Positions 62,498-64,000 of a DNA stretch of 64,000 nt are shown in pieces. Each line of letters opens with the position of its first letter. Positions within the stretch are counted from its first letter, which is position 1. The notes beneath the pieces are model-generated. The model did not search any database. It was given only the letters and a program-made list of their open reading frames with translations, and was not told the DNA's origin. This stretch comes from Coptis chinensis (lineage: Eukaryota > Streptophyta > Magnoliopsida > Ranunculales > Ranunculaceae), in contig CM027381.1 in NCBI GenBank assembly GCA_015680905.1, positions 55,556,501 to 55,620,500 of the forward strand, read 5' to 3'. Position numbers and translations under genes: made by a program.

Positions 62498-64000
62498 TTT
62501 TTTTTTTTTTATTGGAAAGCGAGATTGTTATAGGGGTCCCCTATCCGTTTTCATAAATAAAAATAATCTTAGCTTGTTACAATCTTATATAAAGTTTTCC
62601 TACTGCATCATCATATATTATTTTCTTTATATTCTCCAAAAATGAACTAGGTACTAATTCTATGTAGCTAACTGTGGGTATAGTACTTGCCAAAACATTT
62701 GCAAGTTTGTTAGCTTCTCGGTATGTATGAGTGATAGAGACAACTTCTAGTTGTTCTCTCATTTGATAGATATGCCACATCATCTTCTCTGCTTGCCATG
62801 GGTGCTGTCCTGCATTCTTGAAAAAAGAAATAACATTTGCTGAGTCTGTTTGCACTATGATTCTCCTTATTCCTTGCGAGGTAGCCATCTTTAGTCCTTG
62901 CTTGACACCTTGTAGTTTTATTAAAGGAATGGATCACTTGTTTGACTTGCCTTTACTTGCACTAATTACCTGCCCATTCCTATCTCTGATAACCGCAGCC
63001 CATCCACCTAGTATCCCCTGCAAGCTGCCATCTGTATTCAAATTTAGAATACCTTTTTCCCTTGAAGTACCCATATGGTGCCCCATTGATCATGATTAGA
63101 GTAATGGGCTGACTCCACACATACTTTAACCCATTCAATGAATCTTCTAGGTATGCCAACTCTCTCCATAGCAAATTCAATTGTTTCCCATCTCACTGAG
63201 TTATAGGCCTTTCTAAGATCCACTTTGGCCGTGCATCTTGGTGGGTATGCATCCCTGTGGTAGTTGTGCATGAGTTCATGAGACAACAAAATATTATCTT
63301 GGATACTCCTCTTCCTGTTGATCACCTTAGGCATTATGTGTTTCAGTCTTTTTGTCATCACTTTTGTAATACTCTTGTATACCACTCTACAACAGGCTAT
63401 GGGCCTATACTCCCCCAGATTGGATGGACTCTGTACCTTTGGAATAAGTGTTACACATGTTGCATTAACTTCCTGAAGTAGCTTGCCTGAAGTAAAAAAA
63501 ATTCGTACTGCCTTTATGAAATCATCACCAATGATTCTCCAGGTACTCTTGAAGAAGAAAGCAGAAAACCCATCACTATCCGGAGCTTTCTCATTCCCAA
63601 TATCTGCCAAAGCCTCAATAATCTCATCTCTTGTTATCTGCCTTTGTAGCTCTTCATGGTCTGCATCAGTGATAGTCTGCCTCGACCCAATTCCTTGAAA
63701 CACAGCAAAGTCTACCTCTGGCATATGATTGGGGCTGTATACCTCCTTGTAATATTGCACACATTCAGCCCCAATGTCGTTGAAATCTTGCATAATATTG
63801 CCATCTCTGTTAACCAAACAAGTAATTTTCTTCACCACTCTTCGAGCCTGGACAGATTTGAAGAAATAGGTGGTATTATTGTCCCCCACACTAATCACCT
63901 GATCGCGTGACTTCTGTTTGTAGAATCCCTCTTCTGTTACTGCTGCTTGTACATAATGTTTGAGTGCGTCTTTTTCCTTTATGATGAGTTCTCTATTCAA
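62498..64000 (-). mobile_element. L1-type LINE, 3' part, with internal deletion
   Basis: A non-LTR retrotransposon on the minus strand runs off the right edge. From 64,000 to about 63,044 there is an open frame with the linker before the reverse transcriptase and the RT fingers and palm (NATCVTLIPKV, EYRPIACC, KVDLRKAYNSVRW, the last containing the first catalytic aspartate). The FADD block is missing: the frame jumps at about 63,060 from a NGAPYGYFKGK run straight into an RNase H domain (LNTDGSLQGILGGWAA, then IVQTDSANVISFFKNAGQ and THTYREANKLANVLA), ending near 62,577. The 3' tail is an A-run (T-run at 62,498-62,511 on the plus strand). The RT-RNase H deletion makes it inactive. Confidence 0.9.

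Overview
This is a gene-poor, AT-rich stretch of a flowering-plant nuclear genome, most likely a eudicot. The evidence is GT-AG split genes, a plant D-type cyclin, a plastid-protein gene, plant-type lipoyl synthase and TATA-binding-protein fragments, and plant classes of transposon (MULE, hAT, Harbinger MITE, Helitron, L1-type LINE). Nothing in the sequence fixes the species.

Layout. 1-11 kb: wreckage of Mutator-like elements on the minus strand, one with a FAR1/FRS-type transposase and one MuDR-type with an OTU protease domain, set among two families of short palindromic repeats. 11.8-19.4 kb: a hAT element with a Harbinger-like MITE nested inside it, a foldback MITE, a Helitron-type 3' end on the minus strand, and a solo LTR with a perfect 5-bp target duplication. 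19.4-25 kb: a decayed WG-rich gene remnant, a long (TA)n tract, then a mosaic of three unrelated host gene fragments, all on the minus strand (plastidial lipoyl synthase, At5g46170-type F-box protein, group-I bZIP). 25.7-27.6 kb: a hAT element and a palindrome array lying directly upstream of an apparently intact cyclin D1 gene (27,954-30,237, six exons, 321 aa). 33-38.1 kb: an unrecognised split gene and an intact RRM gene (35,570-38,087, three exons, 170 aa), both minus strand. 39,190-52,947: a complete-looking 13.76-kb Helitron with a canonical 5' TC, a 3' hairpin, CTAG and A/T flanks. It carries a frame-broken RepHel gene, an RPA1-like gene and captured host exons, one of them an exact TBP exon. 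53.5-62 kb: nested hAT elements, the first two exons of a PRIN2-like plastid gene, an older hAT, and two opposed copia gag fossils. 62.5-64 kb: an L1-type LINE running off the end of the window.

Two genes look functional: CYCD1 (cell-cycle entry, RB binding through LxCxE) and the RRM gene. The rest is mainly transposons and the host gene pieces they seem to have moved. The strongest observations are the Helitron with its exact ends and captured TBP exon, the three-gene minus-strand mosaic, the palindrome array next to CYCD1, and a pair of hAT copies of which one is an internal-deletion derivative of the other.
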